NCBI RefSeq assembly: GCF_000002865.3
Contig: NW_001865080.1
Span: forward strand, 196,983-260,982
Source: Monosiga brevicollis MX1
Lineage: Eukaryota; Opisthokonta; Choanoflagellata; Craspedida; Salpingoecidae
Length of the DNA stretch: 64,000 nt
Direction of reading: 5' to 3'
The notes under the pieces were generated by a model, which had not been told where the DNA came from, searched no databases, and was given only the letters and a program-made list of their open reading frames with translations. Below, in pieces: positions 1 to 12,508 of this stretch. The position numbers and the translations under genes are program-made. How positions within the stretch are numbered: the first letter of the stretch is position 1; every line of letters starts with the position of its first letter.

Positions 1-2472
1 GGCCCTTTGTTCATGACTCTGAACGCAGCCCAGAGCCGGGTGTTAGATGGGAGTATAACTCACTGATGAGTGGCGGTACGCCGATGGCACACGCCCAGAT
101 TGCCGGCACAGCCAGTGGGTTGACAATGTACGTTAAGGAGAGGAAAAAGCTCAAGAAGGTGGCAAAGTAAGTGAAAGGGATGCCCAAGAGGCTATAGCTG
201 GTTAGCGTGATCATGGCATGGACGGATGCCATGGCCAGGGGGATTTGAAACGAGGCCACAATGGCCTTTGTGGACATGCGGGCACCACAACCGCGTGAGT
301 TGGATGGGCCACCACTGTCTGCCAAACGCGCCGGGTGGACAAGCACCAGAAGCAAGCAAGCGTGGTGGCATACCGCTTGGATTTGTCCCAAGATGCGGTC
401 GCGGGAGCGTGGGCTAGCTGGGAGCATGACGCGCACCACGCTCTCGAGTGGGTCCTCCTCGGCCGAAGTCATCTCATAGAAGAAGATGAAGAACGCCACC
501 AGCTGGGAGCTGTATGCACCAATTTTGAGGAGAAAGTTGCTGGCTGTCAAAGCAAACTATGCGGGGATGAATGTCGGCGAGGAAAACACGTGCCGTGTCA
601 TTTGACTGGTGGTGTTGGCTGTCAACGCGAGAAGATTTACCTGCAAGCCCAAGCCCACGGGGTCCTGGAGGGCGTTGATGACGGTCATGGCAGCTTCCTG
701 CAGGATGGACATGTCCTTCCACAAAGACATGGTGCCGCCACTGCAGTGTGGAAGCGAGCACCAAACGAGAGCATGCCGTGGTACGAGTTGATATGCGTGC
801 CTGGAGTATCAGATGAGGGCGAGGGCGCTGGGCCAGTGGCAAGTGTACCTGGCGGTGGCAGGCGCGGCGCTGCTGGTGACAATGCGATCAAAGAGGGGCC
901 ACCAGGTGGTGTTGTTGTAGAGTCCAGCCAAGATGTCACGACTATCCATGACGGCTGCTGTCATGCTGGTATTGGTGCGGACGGCAGCTTCAAGGCGAGC
1001 AGCAGCGGGCCACCACTCTGTTTCGTTGAACTGCATTGCCACCTGTTCGTAGCCTTGCTCGATGTAATGGGAGATGGAGGCCAAGTCATTGTGCAGATTG
1101 CCTTCCTTGGCTGTTGGGCACAGTGGCATTCGGGGGCAGTTGAAGGGGGAAGAGGGTAGGGGAAGGGGAACATGAGGTTCGGGTGGGCTGAAGCCAAGGG
1201 TCATCGTGATGGCTCGGGGAGAAAACCAGAGTAGGGACAGACCGTCAATGTAGGTCTGGATCCAGTTGTAAGCGCCTTCGATGGCTCCGGCACCCTCCAA
1301 CAGGCTCTGAACGCCGAGAAAGACGACGACAAAGACGAGAAGAAGAGAGACACCAATGTTCAGGATCAGTGTCACCATAGCATTATCGCTCAGACCCATG
1401 TAGTGGTGCAAACGCAGCAGCTGCACGTCTAGCAGGTAGCCCATCAGCACGACTGTGGGGCCAGGGCAGGGCAGCATTTGGCGTGTGAGGTCAAACCTGC
1501 AGCAGAAGTGAGTTGCTTGTACACCTGCCAAGGACACATACAAATGGCGGCAAAAATGCCGAGAAGGGAAAGCAGGCCCACGTAGCCTGTGGTATGCACG
1601 ATGGCGCTCATCTGTGCACATGACACAAGCAGAGGTGCGATTGAGGCGCGCAGAACATTGATGGCGATGATGGTGCTTGTGATGGCGGGTAGGGAGGCTT
1701 GCTGTGCAAGAGACAATCATCAGTGTATGGCGTGTCTAATTGGCTGGAACGAACCACCAGGAGCAGAGAGAACTGGAGAAAGCTTTGGGCCACCATGATA
1801 CGGGCAATGTTGTGTGATTCACGCGCCGTCTGCATCGCCTCGGTGCTCATGCTTTGCACTTTGATGAGCAAGCGCTCCCTAAGGCCAACCAAAGCATGTC
1901 ATTTGACCATAGCAACAGACGGCAAAAGGAGCGGCGGGGAACTTCCAAGGACTTGACTGGTCTCGACCGAACCTCTTGGACGGAGCCACATCGTCTTGTC
2001 GCAGTTCGGCCAAAAAGCTCACCTGCGCTTGTCATGGCCGTGGTCGGAGCAACAACAGGCATGAATGGCACAAACAGGAAGGATGCGTGCATGGTCTGGG
2101 GGCGGGGCTGAGCTCAGTGGCACGTACGATGCGCAGTTTGAGGGGACGGAGAGCTTGAGCCATGAGAAAGGACCAAAACACCACCTGTGTACCAAAGCTG
2201 TGAGTTGGAGTCGGGTGCTGGGGTCGGGCACAGCACGGCACCGCCCGCCAGAACCGGACCTGAAGATAGCTATGCCAGACCAAATAGTTGGTGTAGAGGA
2301 GATATGCCAAGAAGACGGAGAGGGCCGCTCCGAGCACCATGCTCAGGGCGATGGAGGAGGTGCGAATCGCTTCAGGCATGGCGGCGGTGAGCTGCGATTT
2401 ATTTTTTTGGGACACCTCGTGAGAAAAGATTCTGGACACGGATGCAAACGGGGTGTGTGCGTAGGGCTCCAC
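1..2472 (-). CDS. TMEM245-like multi-pass membrane protein (C-terminus outside window)
   Basis: Multi-exon gene read right to left, truncated by the window start. The first exon starts at ATG 2472 or 2379 and ends at 2260 (donor CAG|GT). The second is 2128-2184 and joins in phase. Together they encode a hydrophobic N-terminus followed by a Trp-Ser-Phe-Leu...Arg-Pro-Leu-Lys-Leu segment, which resembles the start of TMEM245 (distantly AI-2E transporter-like). Later coding pieces lie around 1735-1892, 809-1500 and 11-550. They contain an amphipathic segment, several membrane spans, N-glycosylation sites, and near 60-290 a span ending in a Pro-rich short loop as in the AI-2E/TMEM245 family. Internal exon limits after the second exon are not fixed. 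The family name rests on pattern similarity only, and the transported substrate is unknown. Confidence 0.5.
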
Positions 2473-2846
2473 TGAGGCTGGGGCGATGGCTCGGGGGTGT
2501 ACGAATCAATGGATCACGACAAGGTGGAACGAAATGGGCTGGAGGTGTGGCCATGGATACCAGGCCGGGGGACAGGGTGTTCTCAGCGGGAGGTGGCATG
2601 GGTGCATGTACGTACGAGCAGAGCCCACCAACGGCTTGATCGGTGTGCGACTCGAAAGCAGAGAGCTCTTGACAGTGGCAGGTCGACAAGCCCGTGGACC
2701 AGCCGTTGAAGATCCGCTTGACTCTGTATCTGCAAAGGCCCCTGCTACCAGGAACCCGGTCCGCCACCCGACACTGGAAGACCAACGCGCGAGCTTGAAA
2801 CTGGACCACACACACTTCCGGTGCACGAGTGCACATTGGCAAGAGA

Positions 2847-3135
2847 GAGGGAGAGAGAGAGAGAGAGTTTGAGAGAGAGAGAGAGAGTTTGAGAGAGAGA
2901 GTTTGAGAGAGAAAGAGTTGAGAGAGAAAGAGTTGAGAGAGAAAGAGTTGAGAGGGAGTTTGAGAGAGAGAGTTTGAGAGAGAGAGTGTGTGTTTGAGAG
3001 AGTTTGAGAGAGAGAGAGAGAGAGAGAGGGAGTGTGTTTGAGAGAGTTTGAGAGAGAGAGAGAGAGAGAGAGAGAGTGTGTGTGTGTGTTTTAGAGAGAG
3101 TTCAAGAGTTCAAGAGAGAGTTTGAGAGAGGCAAA
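2847..3135. repeat. (GA)n-rich microsatellite with GAGTTTGAGA variants
   Basis: About 290 bases of GA dinucleotides interrupted by GTTT/GAGTTTGAGAGA units and a short GT block near 3076-3090. It lies in the 1-kb gap between the start of the TMEM245-like gene and the methyltransferase. I see no credible gene from 2480 to 3470; another GA tract occurs at about 3265-3290. Confidence 0.9.
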
Positions 3136-3479
3136 CAGTTTCAAGAATGACTTTTTCTCTCTCACTCAAAGCTCATAGCGCTCATATGAGAAGCTGTTCA
3201 TTTATGAGAGAAGATGGCTACGGGGGTTGGGATGAACAGGAGGCGGCACGGATGCGGGGAGAAGAGAGAGAGAGAGAGAGAAAGAGAGAAGGGCTGAGAT
3301 GAAGGAAAAGAGGAGTTGGGGAGGCCGTGATGGCAGACGGAGCCAAAGAGGACGATGCGCGCGTGTGTACAGGACGGGCGGATTTGAATGAGCGCTCGGA
3401 CAGGTGTGAGATGAGCGAGGGAGAGTGTTTTTTTTTTTACATGTTAATTCAGTTTCAGAAGAGATTTGGTCAAATGGTT

Positions 3480-4823
3480 CTACACACGCTCTGCTACGGC
3501 ACAAAGGATGGGAAAGGGGCCAGTGTTGCCATGCCCGTGGCCGTGACCATGACCATGACCATGACCATGTCCATGGCCGTGGCTGTGGCCATGCTCATGA
3601 CCGTGACCCTCTGACTCTGTCTTCTTGGCTTGGTCCATCATTTCTTTGGGGATGGTCATCATAAAGGATTTCTAGCCAAATGTGCAAAAAAAAAAAAAAG
3701 GGGGGGGGGGATTCACGCAAATAAGCAGGCAGCAAAAGCGCGGGATCATCAAGGCTTCCTTCAATAGGTCTTGTCCTCATCTCGGGACGCGCAACCCACC
3801 TCGGCGTGCACCACCTTGAGGTCGTGCGGGGCAAGCATCTCCGTCAGCAGGGCGCGGTCGTAGCCTGACGTGTGGTGGACGCCGGCCGCCTAAACAACAA
3901 GTGTCAAGAGGGTGACTGGCGGGATGCACGGCGCGCTCAAGTCACGGCCGAGTCTTGCGAGAAGCAACGTCAACGTACGGTGGTATCAAAGTCATCGTGA
4001 AAGTTGGATTGGTCTTCCATGCGCTCAAAGTCAAAAATGAAGAAGAGGCCACCGGGCTTTAGGCAGTGGCGCACAGCTGCCAAGAGCTCCTCCACCTTGG
4101 CCACATGGTGCAGAGTGAGGGAAATGACCACAATGTCTCGCGAGGCTGGCTCAAGCTGCTCGGTGCGCTCAATGGCCTCGTTGAGCGTCTCGACGTTCGT
4201 GACACCCGCCTTGGCCTGTCGGCAAAATGTTCGATGCATGTCATCACATTAGCACGAGCCGCAGTGAGGTGCGTGATAAAAAAAATCGTGTCCCATCTTC
4301 CCTCGCCTCTCTCCACAAAACAGACGTCGATGCCACAGAGTGCTTTCGGGCGGATCGTACCTGACGCTCCTTGAGCTTTGCGATCATGGCTGCAGACGGA
4401 TCGGCAGCCAGAACGTCCTTGACCCGGGCAGCAAGCTCCAGCGAAAGCACGCCTGTCCCGTTATGACAATGATGACAAAAGAGGATGGGCAAGGAAAGGA
4501 GGACGCAGGGGGGCAGGGGTGACAAGCACATGTCGCTCACCAGCGCCGCAGCCCACTTCGAGGACGGAGAGCTGCTTCCAGTCGAGGCCCCGCTTGTTGA
4601 TTTGGGTCTCCATTTCCTTGAGAGCGTTGAGGTTGCACTCGATGACGACGGGCATCTCACCCCAGCGTTCGGCAGCCTCGGCAAACCACTGCTCGCCATA
4701 GTTGGTCGGCTGTTCTTGCGCCATGTTGCAGGTATGCTCAGGGTTCAACTGAGGCAAAAACCCGTGTACGGGCAACCACAAGAGCAGGACCGAAAGCAAA
4801 AGAGATCGAGTGAGTCTGAACAA
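3480..4823 (-). CDS. Class I SAM-dependent methyltransferase with His-Gly-rich C-terminal tail
   Basis: Five exons (4541-4823, 4371-4452, 3979-4215, 3800-3889, 3480-3671) join in frame. Residues 1-22 are hydrophobic, consistent with a signal peptide or anchor; an alternative ATG lies at residue 34. Motif I (VLEVGCGAG) is split across the first intron. The acidic residue of motif II follows in ...DVLAADPS, and the motif IV/post-IV region (DIVVISLTLHHV...LKPGGLFFIFDFE) matches Methyltransf_11/12 enzymes. The last exon follows a strong polypyrimidine acceptor and encodes a short basic/acidic helix, then alternating Gly-His codons (about 3534-3610), a probable metal-binding tail. If intron 4 were retained, a stop near 3762 would remove the tail. 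The methyl acceptor cannot be told from sequence. Confidence 0.72.
3530..3612 (-). repeat. In-frame Gly-His dipeptide repeat
   Basis: Coding hexanucleotide repeat (CATGGC/CATGGT type on the minus strand) giving about 12 Gly-His or Glu-His pairs at the methyltransferase C-terminus. Gly-His repeats coordinate Ni, Zn or Cu in known histidine-rich proteins. Metal binding here is inferred. Confidence 0.7.
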
Positions 4824-5327
4824 GAAGGCTGCCGCTCAAGTAGCGCGCGTGGTGTTGGTGTTCTGTCGTGATCAAGCGTTGATGTCCAACTCGGATCATG
4901 GATCTTGACTCGCGTGTGTGTGATTTCCCAGTTGCAAAAAAAAAAAAGTCACTCCCACCACCACTGGCCACCCACGATGCCGCGATGCGAGTGGAAGTGG
5001 TTTCCGATGTGTGTGCGCGTGCGTGTGTGTGTGTGTGTGTGGACAGCACGTCGGAGCCGGACACGCTTGGCAGGTCTTGGAAGCAGACCGCCGCAACGCA
5101 ACGTTCGGGTCCGAAAAGGTCATGCGTGCACTGTGATGGGCCTAGACAAAGCCAGGTCCTCACGACAGCTGAGTGGGAGCCTCCTCCCCTTCCCCCAGAA
5201 CAAGACCACCACCCCACACACGCTCTCAATGTTGTTTGAGGTTGGAGGTTGGCACCATGCCAGCACGTCCATCGATGACGGTGATTGACGTGCTGCTAGC
5301 TGGTCCCTCGACACCCACCTGGAGTCA
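4824..5327. other. Intergenic, no gene seen
   Basis: Space between two minus-strand genes. It contains a short (GT)n tract near 5022-5041 and a poly-A run near 4937. Open frames here are dominated by the repeat and have no domain signal. It probably includes the methyltransferase promoter and the 3' end of the palmitoyltransferase transcript. Confidence 0.5.
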
Positions 5328-7447
5328 TCAGCAAAACAGCGCTCGATCCGTCTGCATAAACTCCATAAAAGTCGTCAGAAACTCAGTTTGTACCTGGTAA
5401 CAAATCCTCAGCAAATTATCTTTTACCAACATAAACTGCAGGATACCAGCGCTGTAACAAAAGGCTTTGGGGAACAAGGCAAGGCTCCGCGGAGCTGATT
5501 CCTTCGGAGTTGCCCCACACTGCCCGGTCACACGGCGAGTCCTGCTGTTATGGGACCAGGGCTAGGATGCAGCGTTTTCCTGTGTACGGTATGACCCTAT
5601 GACTTCAATTGCTGATTGAGCCTACAAGGTGCCCGGGAAATCCCATGGCAATTGCCGATTCCCAATTTACACGGCGCGATGGCTCTCGGGCCGCAGCTCC
5701 AAGGGCCACAGGGCCATGGCAAACATGCGTCGTTTGTCGCTTTGCAGTAAGTGCGGCAGCCACCACTGTAATTACCGCGCGCAAGTTATCGCGGCGTGAG
5801 GCAGCCGGTCACCAGGTCTGCGATATGCTTTCCATCAGCTTGCTCGCCCTCGCCCTTAACGCTCAAGGTTGCACCTGGCACTTACCAGGTAAAAGTGGCG
5901 TCCCATGACGGCAGAGATGCGCGCATACGCCGAGGCATTTGCGCTAGAGCCCGGCGGTGGACGCGCTTGTCCGTGAAACAGCTGCCGACACGTTGTGTCC
6001 CGATCATTGGTCGCATCCTGCGGGGAGGGACCGATGCACACAAGAGCGAGCAACCGCATGAGAGCAACAATAGAAAAAAAAGGTACTTGCACCCTGGCCC
6101 AAGACGCCCCTTGCCGACAAAAAGCGAAGGAGCCCGGCCAGGCGACTGAAAGCTTACCATTTGCTTCATGACAGCCAACGTGTTGGTTCCACGGTAGATC
6201 ATGAGCGAGTGGACCGTCGACATGAATCCCGTGCCCATGGCCGTGAGCGTCATAAATACAATGTTCAAGGTGTGATAAAACAGTTCCAGGAAACCAAGCT
6301 CGCGATGCGCGCGCCTATCTCCCATCAGCACACCATGACCATCAAAGAGGAAGGAGAAACAGACGGTTTGGATCATTGAGTGAGAAACCAGCAGCAAGTG
6401 TTGGCGAGCGGTCGTTGGGTTGGGCATCCACATGCAAGCGTGGCACGAAAACGAGACAACGTACGCCACCCAAGACTGCACAAGAGGCACGTCCGATTCG
6501 AAAAAGAGGTGCCAGATAAAAGCCAGGTTTTGGCCCACCAAGCAAGTTAAAATGCCTGAATAGGCCATCACCAGCAAGCAGGTTGCCGTGCACGTGAAAC
6601 TGTAGAGGCACACGTGATAAAAGTACTTGTAATTGAACGCGTTGATGCTGGCAGCCAAGGATACAAGGTCAAACGTCGTGCGTGAGAATCAGCGGTTAGT
6701 GTGGCAACCTCACTCCCTTCCCCTGCAAATTCATCAAGCTGAGCAGCCAGCTCAACCCAGGCGCCAGCAGTCAACTCACCACGTGCCCAGAAAACCACAG
6801 TGGTGGTCAAAGGTCAGGATGCAACCGCGACAAGCCCGGCAGTGGTGGCACCGGGGTGGCCGAGGTCGGTCGCACCGATCACAGCGCGTGAGGTGTGGCG
6901 GCGCACCCGGGCTATCAGGGGGCGGCAATTCGGACAGCGGCCGGCCGTTATATAAGAGCTGATCCGGGCTTGGCAAGCGGGCTGGCTCGGTGAGATGGGC
7001 TCGCCAAATGGCAATTTGCTGCAAAAAGACAAAAAAGCTGGCCACCAGGCACCAATGATACCGCAGGACCAAGGTCTCATCACTCATGTCAATCAGGCGC
7101 TCATAGTGGAAGAGGTGCCATTGATAGTAAATCAAGCTCCAAGTGACGAGCGTGCAAATAACCGGGGGGATGAGCATTTGGCGCCGATCCATGCCATCGA
7201 TCGAGCGCAGGTTGTTCATCGGGTTGTACCGGTCCCGCGCCGGTGCAGGCTTATCAGGTCCCAGTTGAGCTCGCGCATCAGTGGCCTTGCGGCCGTTGAA
7301 GCTGCTGTTGGCACCATCCTCGTCATATCGCTGGCTCACGGCGTCCATATGCCCCATGGGCATCGCGCTCTCTGCGTTCTCTGCCCCGCTGCTGTAGCCC
7401 TGCCGTGGCGGATAGAGCTGGCGTGGCGGATAAAGCTGCCGATCCAT
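5328..7447 (-). CDS. DHHC-type (zinc-finger) protein S-acyltransferase
   Basis: Four exons (6780-7447, 6160-6647, 5886-6017, 5328-5393) join in phase. The N-terminal ~75 residues are low complexity, followed by two membrane spans (about residues 90-150). The Cys-rich domain has C-x2-C, R-C-H-H-C-x2-C and the catalytic Asp-His-His-Cys. The first intron falls just after DHHC, and the next exon supplies a Cys-Ile-Asn-Ala-Phe-Asn-Tyr-Lys-Tyr-Phe block, the equivalent of the usual NC..NxxxF element. The residue after DHHC is Gly-Phe rather than Pro-Trp, a departure from most family members. Three or four further membrane spans follow. Expected role: palmitoylation of membrane proteins at Golgi or plasma membrane. 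Substrates are unknown. Confidence 0.85.
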
Positions 7448-7758
7448 CTTGCCTCGGGTGTAGTGCAGACGGTGATCCTCCTCAAACCAGTCTTGTCGAC
7501 CCTCGCGTTCGCCCGCCGCCGAGCTGACGATCCGCCCCCTTCCCCTAGAGGAGACGCTGGCTTTTGGCGTGTTCCGGTCAGTTCACCAGCACCCCACGCC
7601 CGCGGATACTTGAGGACTTGAAGCCCACAAATCCTTCGGCACTGACCACCTCTAGTACGTCCCTGCCGTGCTCATTTGCGTACCATTCGCTGCTGCAGCC
7701 GCTGCCCGGCCGTGAGCACGAGTACGAGCGCGCGCGCAAAAGAGAGAGAGAGAGCGAG

Positions 7759-7806
<48 letters not shown>

Positions 7807-8185
7807 TGCTCACGTGAGGGCGAGCAATGCATGCTTAACCCGTTAGACTTGATATGCGTAACCTTTGCCTGAGCCGGGCAAGCTTGGTGAAACCGGTTAA
7901 AATCGTCGTATCATCAGTTGTCAGATAATATGGTCGCACTGTGAGGACATTTCGATGCCTGGTGAGAAGTTGCTGATGAAGTGAGAGTTTATGAGTTATC
8001 ATTAGCAGAAACAATGTAAGTTTTCGCAGATAAAATACTGGTTAATGTAGATAAGCAATGTTGATGTTTCCGGCTCACAAATTTGGGACAAGGAGCGATC
8101 TCGATCACGCTGGTCGTTGCTCTGATCACTGCCATCTCGAGGGCGGGGGCCCTGTGCCTGCTTGTTGGCTGCACCATTGACGGCC
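7448..8185. other. Divergent intergenic region with (GA)n/(GT)n tract
   Basis: Lies between the minus-strand palmitoyltransferase start and the plus-strand glycosidase start, so both promoters should be here. A GA tract (7741-7757) runs directly into (GT)n at 7758-7800. The stretch 7860-8060 is AT-richer. No gene is seen. Confidence 0.6.
7758..7800. repeat. (GT)n microsatellite
   Basis: About 21 GT units directly following a GA tract, in the divergent intergenic region upstream of the palmitoyltransferase gene. Confidence 0.95.
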
Positions 8186-10765
8186 ATGCAGGAGCGTCGG
8201 GCAAGGCGGGGCGGGGTTGCCTCCCGCTGGTTGCTGCTTTGTCTTGGGTTGACGCTGCAGACTGCAGCTCAGCAGTCGACAGAGCTGGAGACTCGGCTGG
8301 CGAGAGTGCAGACATTGCAGCAGACGCTGGTCAGTTGTACGGCCAATCTCAGCCGCGCTGGGGTCTCCGTACAGCCCGAAAACACGACACTGGCCACCGC
8401 TCAGCTCTTTTCCCAATACATTCCCTTTGACACCAATCACACCATGATTCTGGCCCAGAGCATCGCCGCTTTCAATCGCCACCCCAACATCACGGACCAA
8501 GACATAAGCGCCGCCCAGCTCGTGCCCCTAACCGAGGCCACACAGCTCCAGGGTGTGCTGCAGCGTGCCGTGGACGAATGCAACCGCATGGCGCAGGGTG
8601 GATCACGCCCCCACCTTCCCATCCTGACAATGCCCATCACCTTCAACAGCACGACGGGCGCCTTTCAAAACGTCCACGGTGAGCCCCTTCTGCTCACGGG
8701 CTACAACGAGGCTCCAAGTTTGGACAACAATCCTCAGCACACGGCCATGGCCCGGGCACTCGGCGTCTATACGTACGGGGTGGGGTTCAACGTCGCCCAA
8801 CTTATGCCTACGCCGTGGAATATATCGCAGGAGGCCATCAGCAATATCAAGTCGAACGTGGTGGCACAAGGTCTTCAAGGACGACTCGCCTCGCTTACCA
8901 TGTCCAACGGCCGGCAGGGCGGCTCAAACAGCCCAACCTCATACGCCATGCCAGCATGGGCACGGGACATGTACCCCGAAATCAACCGGGATGCCGGTCA
9001 AAACCAATTTTGCAGCTATGACATTGACCACCCCGTCGTTCGAGAAATCTTCAACCAAACCCTCTCCGCGCTCATGCCCGCCATCATTGAGGAGCCGGCA
9101 CTACTGGACATGCTACTCGCCAACGAGCCGGGCTACGAACGCACAAACTCGAGCTATACCCTGGCCAAGTTTGTCATCTTTTTGCAGGACTCGTATAACA
9201 ACAGCATCGCGCTGCTCAATTCTCAGTGGCATACCAACTTCTCGAGCTTTGACGACCCGCGCATTGCTCAGGCCATGAGCCCCCTTGCTTTTGGCCAGGC
9301 CCAGACGTTGGTCTGGGAGCGCTTCAACATGTTGCGCGTGACGGACTTTTACACTTTTCTTCACACTGTCATTCAAGACGCCGCTGGCGGCCGAGCCAAG
9401 CTTCACGTCAAAACCACCAACAGCGATTCCCTCCTGGGCCCGCACCACTACAATGGCATTGACCGCCAAGCTCTGGGTCAGCTCATGGAGATGCACGATT
9501 GTGATACGCGTGCGCAAGCCAGCAGCAAGCCCCACCTAACACTGAATCAGTATCCACCCAACACGTACGCCCTGGACTGGGTCACTCTCACCGCTAGCTA
9601 TCGCGCCATGCAGCAACTCTCAACCGAGGTCAAACCAGTCATCGATTCGGAATGGCATGTCATCAGCACCGTCTCCTTCCGCAACCCCGATATTTCCTGG
9701 AAGCACGTGCGCGCCTGCACCTGGCTGGGCTCGCTACATGGCCTCTCGCTCGTGACCTCCTGGTATTGGGGTCGAGGTAAGCAATTTTGCACGGGCGGGG
9801 CATGTGCGTGCATCGAGGTGTCGAGCAGAGATGGGATACAAGGCGGGGCAAGCAGAGACCGTGCGCAACATCAGCAGCTAACATCGGGTGTTTGGTGGTG
9901 ACTGTGCATCTGGCGCACCGTCGTGGTAGCCGACTGGGAGGCCACGCCCAAAATGTCGCGGGAGTTTGCAGGTGCCGATTTTGCGTACAGCCAACTGAAC
10001 CAACCACAACTCTTGGATACGTTTGTACGGGCTGGACAAGAGGTTTCAGCGCTCGGTCATCTCGCCGCCCCAATTCGTCAGCAGAAGCCCCAGGTCTACT
10101 TGTTTTTCTCAGAGCTCTCCGCGATCCTGGCGCCCGGCTACATGGAGTTTACGCAAGTCTTGTACAGCCTGTTGGCCATGACCAGCCTGAATGTGGGCTT
10201 TGCATATGAGTCGGACCCGGACCTGACCACCAAGATCCAGGGTTCCATGCTCGTACTGCCACCAGCACTGTGTACCTTTGCGCCCCTACCCCCGCGCTTG
10301 CGAGCCTTGCATCAAGCGGGTACTGCGCACCTGGTGTTGGCCACCAACAGTTCATTGCACAATCAGACATTTACGCTTGATGAACTGGCTCAGCTGGCCT
10401 CGTTGCCCACATTTGTGATGGACGGCCTTGCTGATGCCTCGGCCTTTGCTAAGCTCGTGTCATTTTTCGAGGCCCACGGCCCCGCTTCTCCTGCGTTGCG
10501 CTGTACGCAGCCGACGGGCGAGCATTCGTCTGACAACGTCGCAGTCGTTGGTGAGGGCAAGCTCTCAAACGTGTTTGGCCTATTGTGCTTCAGCGCAAGC
10601 GCGGAGGCGGTGGTCTTGATTAATGTGCTCAACGCGACGATCGAGGCAACGGTTTCATCCAGCAGCGGCCAAAATCTCTCCTTTTACGATGCGTGGACGG
10701 GCGACAAAGTCAACGCCACCGTTGCGCTGGCACCGCTTGATGTGTTGGTGCTGACGACCTCTTGA
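8186..10765 (+). CDS. Secreted glycoside hydrolase-like protein (clan A TIM barrel, GH42-like)
   Basis: Two exons, 8186-9776 and 9930-10765 (donor GAG|GTAAGC, acceptor GTGGTAG|CC), keep frame and restore a Trp-Tyr-Trp-Gly-Arg-Ala-Asp-Trp segment. The first ATG is 8186; an upstream TTG is not a likely start. A basic N-terminus and hydrophobic core (about residues 12-28) look like a signal peptide. The ~800-residue chain has many N-glycosylation sequons. Asn-Glu-Pro-Gly (about residue 314) resembles the acid/base strand of clan A glycosidases, and a later Asp-Ser-Glu-Trp-His (about residue 486) could carry the nucleophile. The C-terminal ~280 residues resemble the trimerisation-like and beta domains of GH42 enzymes. 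The substrate is unknown and the GH42 assignment is an inference. Confidence 0.6.
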
Positions 10766-10934
10766 TCCATCAGGCATGAAGCGACAGTTGTATTGATGTG
10801 CAGGCCTGCCAAATGGGGTGGACAGCGCAGCGCCTTTGGGACGTTTGTTTCTTGAAAATTGATATCGGTCGATTAAAACAGTGATCGGTCAAGTGGGCAT
10901 CTGGTAAAAAAAGTCTGTTAGTTGCGGCGCCGGC

Positions 10935-12188
10935 TCAATGGCGCCATCCTTGCTCATGACCATCGACCATCTGTGGCTCTAGAAAACCACGAAAGTCTCG
11001 TCCATCAGCCGACCAGCGCATGCCATAGCCCTCGGCATTGCGAATCTCAACGACCTGCCCGTGGCCAGACAGACGCAGAGCGGGGATCAGAGGCCTGGAG
11101 AGAGCTAGCTCCCGTGTGGGAGCACGGGGCGAGTTGGCAAGGCGGATGCTATACAGACCTGCGTGGCGTGGGGCAGCTCATGCACGTTGATCCAAGCCAC
11201 GTTGGTGACGAGTCGGGCCAGCACCTCAAGGGCATGTTCATTTTGGGCCTGGCGCATGACAGACTCACATCAAGGGAAGAACAGGTCCTGTGGCGCAGGC
11301 GAGAGAGGGCCCGGGACAACGCGATCAGTGCAGGTGAGGATGGTTGGTTTGGCACACGTACCGGTTCAGGTCCACGAGCGACCCCCCAAAACTGGGACGA
11401 GGTGTCGCGGTGGCAGTGCTTGGACAGAGCGCGGGCCCCTTGGCTCAAGCGAGCGGCCGAGTCGGGCTTGTGAAGCGCATTGAAGGTGGCAAGGCAGACA
11501 CTGGTTCAGGGGTTGCATAAGCGGGTCCACCCATACAAGTCCACATATAGCCAAAGCACCTGCTATAAGGAGACGGTCTCAAGCACGAGGCATCGTACCT
11601 GAGGGGTGGGGGCAGCAGGGGTAGGCTGCCCTGAGTAGTGCGTAATCCCAGGAGCATGCGCAAGAGCGGCCAGGAGCTGATGCCAAGGCAGATGCGAGCA
11701 GCATCCTGCATCGCCGCAGCCGTGGCCGGCAGGGCACCAAGGTCCCGGAGCTAAAAGCGGGGAGGCAGTCAGTGGTGCCATGGCAATGTGGGCATGCAGG
11801 AGGTGTGTGCCGGGCCAACCTGTTGTTGGGCAGTTGCATCCAGATGGCTTGCTTCGCTCGTCTGAAGAGCACTCAGTTCAGCTTGGGTGGTATGTAGCTC
11901 AGGTGCCTGACCCGTGGTCAAGAGACCAACGACGCGGGCGGCCAGCACATTTAGCAGGGGCATAAGCGGCCAGCTGGCTGCCGTGGGTGGATCATGCTGT
12001 GCGCCAACTTCAGCGTCGAGCCAGGCATCAAAGCGAGCCATCAAGGGGGCGACCAAGGGCACTCGCTCGTTGGCAGTAAGCTGTGCCCAGAGATCACACA
12101 GCAGCGAAGAAGCTCCACCCGCCACCACCTCTGCCTGTGCCATGGCCATCGCCCCAATCAACGCCTCGACCAGCTCTCGCCGCCGCAT
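10935..12188 (-). CDS. Conserved-looking protein of unknown function, 289 aa
   Basis: Five exons (11820-12188, 11599-11750, 11362-11500, 11159-11248, 10935-11054) total 870 bases and stay in frame. The protein is mainly helical, Ala/Leu-rich, with no signal peptide. Its C-terminus (Tyr-Gly-Met-Arg-Trp-Ser...Phe-Arg-Gly-Phe-Leu-Glu-Pro...Gly-Trp-Arg-His) is rich in aromatic and charged residues in the way of a conserved family end. I do not recognise the family with confidence. The first exon begins only a few bases from a very long (CA)n tract on the coding strand that ends in CACAG, so a non-coding or coding upstream exon spliced through that tract is possible. Confidence 0.6.
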
Positions 12189-12189
12189 C

Positions 12190-12325
<136 letters not shown>

Positions 12326-12508
12326 AAGATGATTAAAGCCTACTTGTGGTAATTTTTTAAGCCAGCAGAGAGAGTATGAGAGAGTTTGAGAGAGTTTGGG
12401 AGAGTTAGAGAGAGTTAGGGTAGTGAATTGGTTAGAAAAGCACAAACACAGAGAGAGAGAGAGGGAGAGAGAGAAAAAAGTACTGCGGCGCCATATCGGA
12501 CGCAAGGG

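Noticed and set aside
3480-3662. Stand-alone 60-aa His-Gly peptide gene
   Set aside because: It follows a strong polypyrimidine acceptor and joins in phase to the methyltransferase, so it is better read as that gene's last exon.
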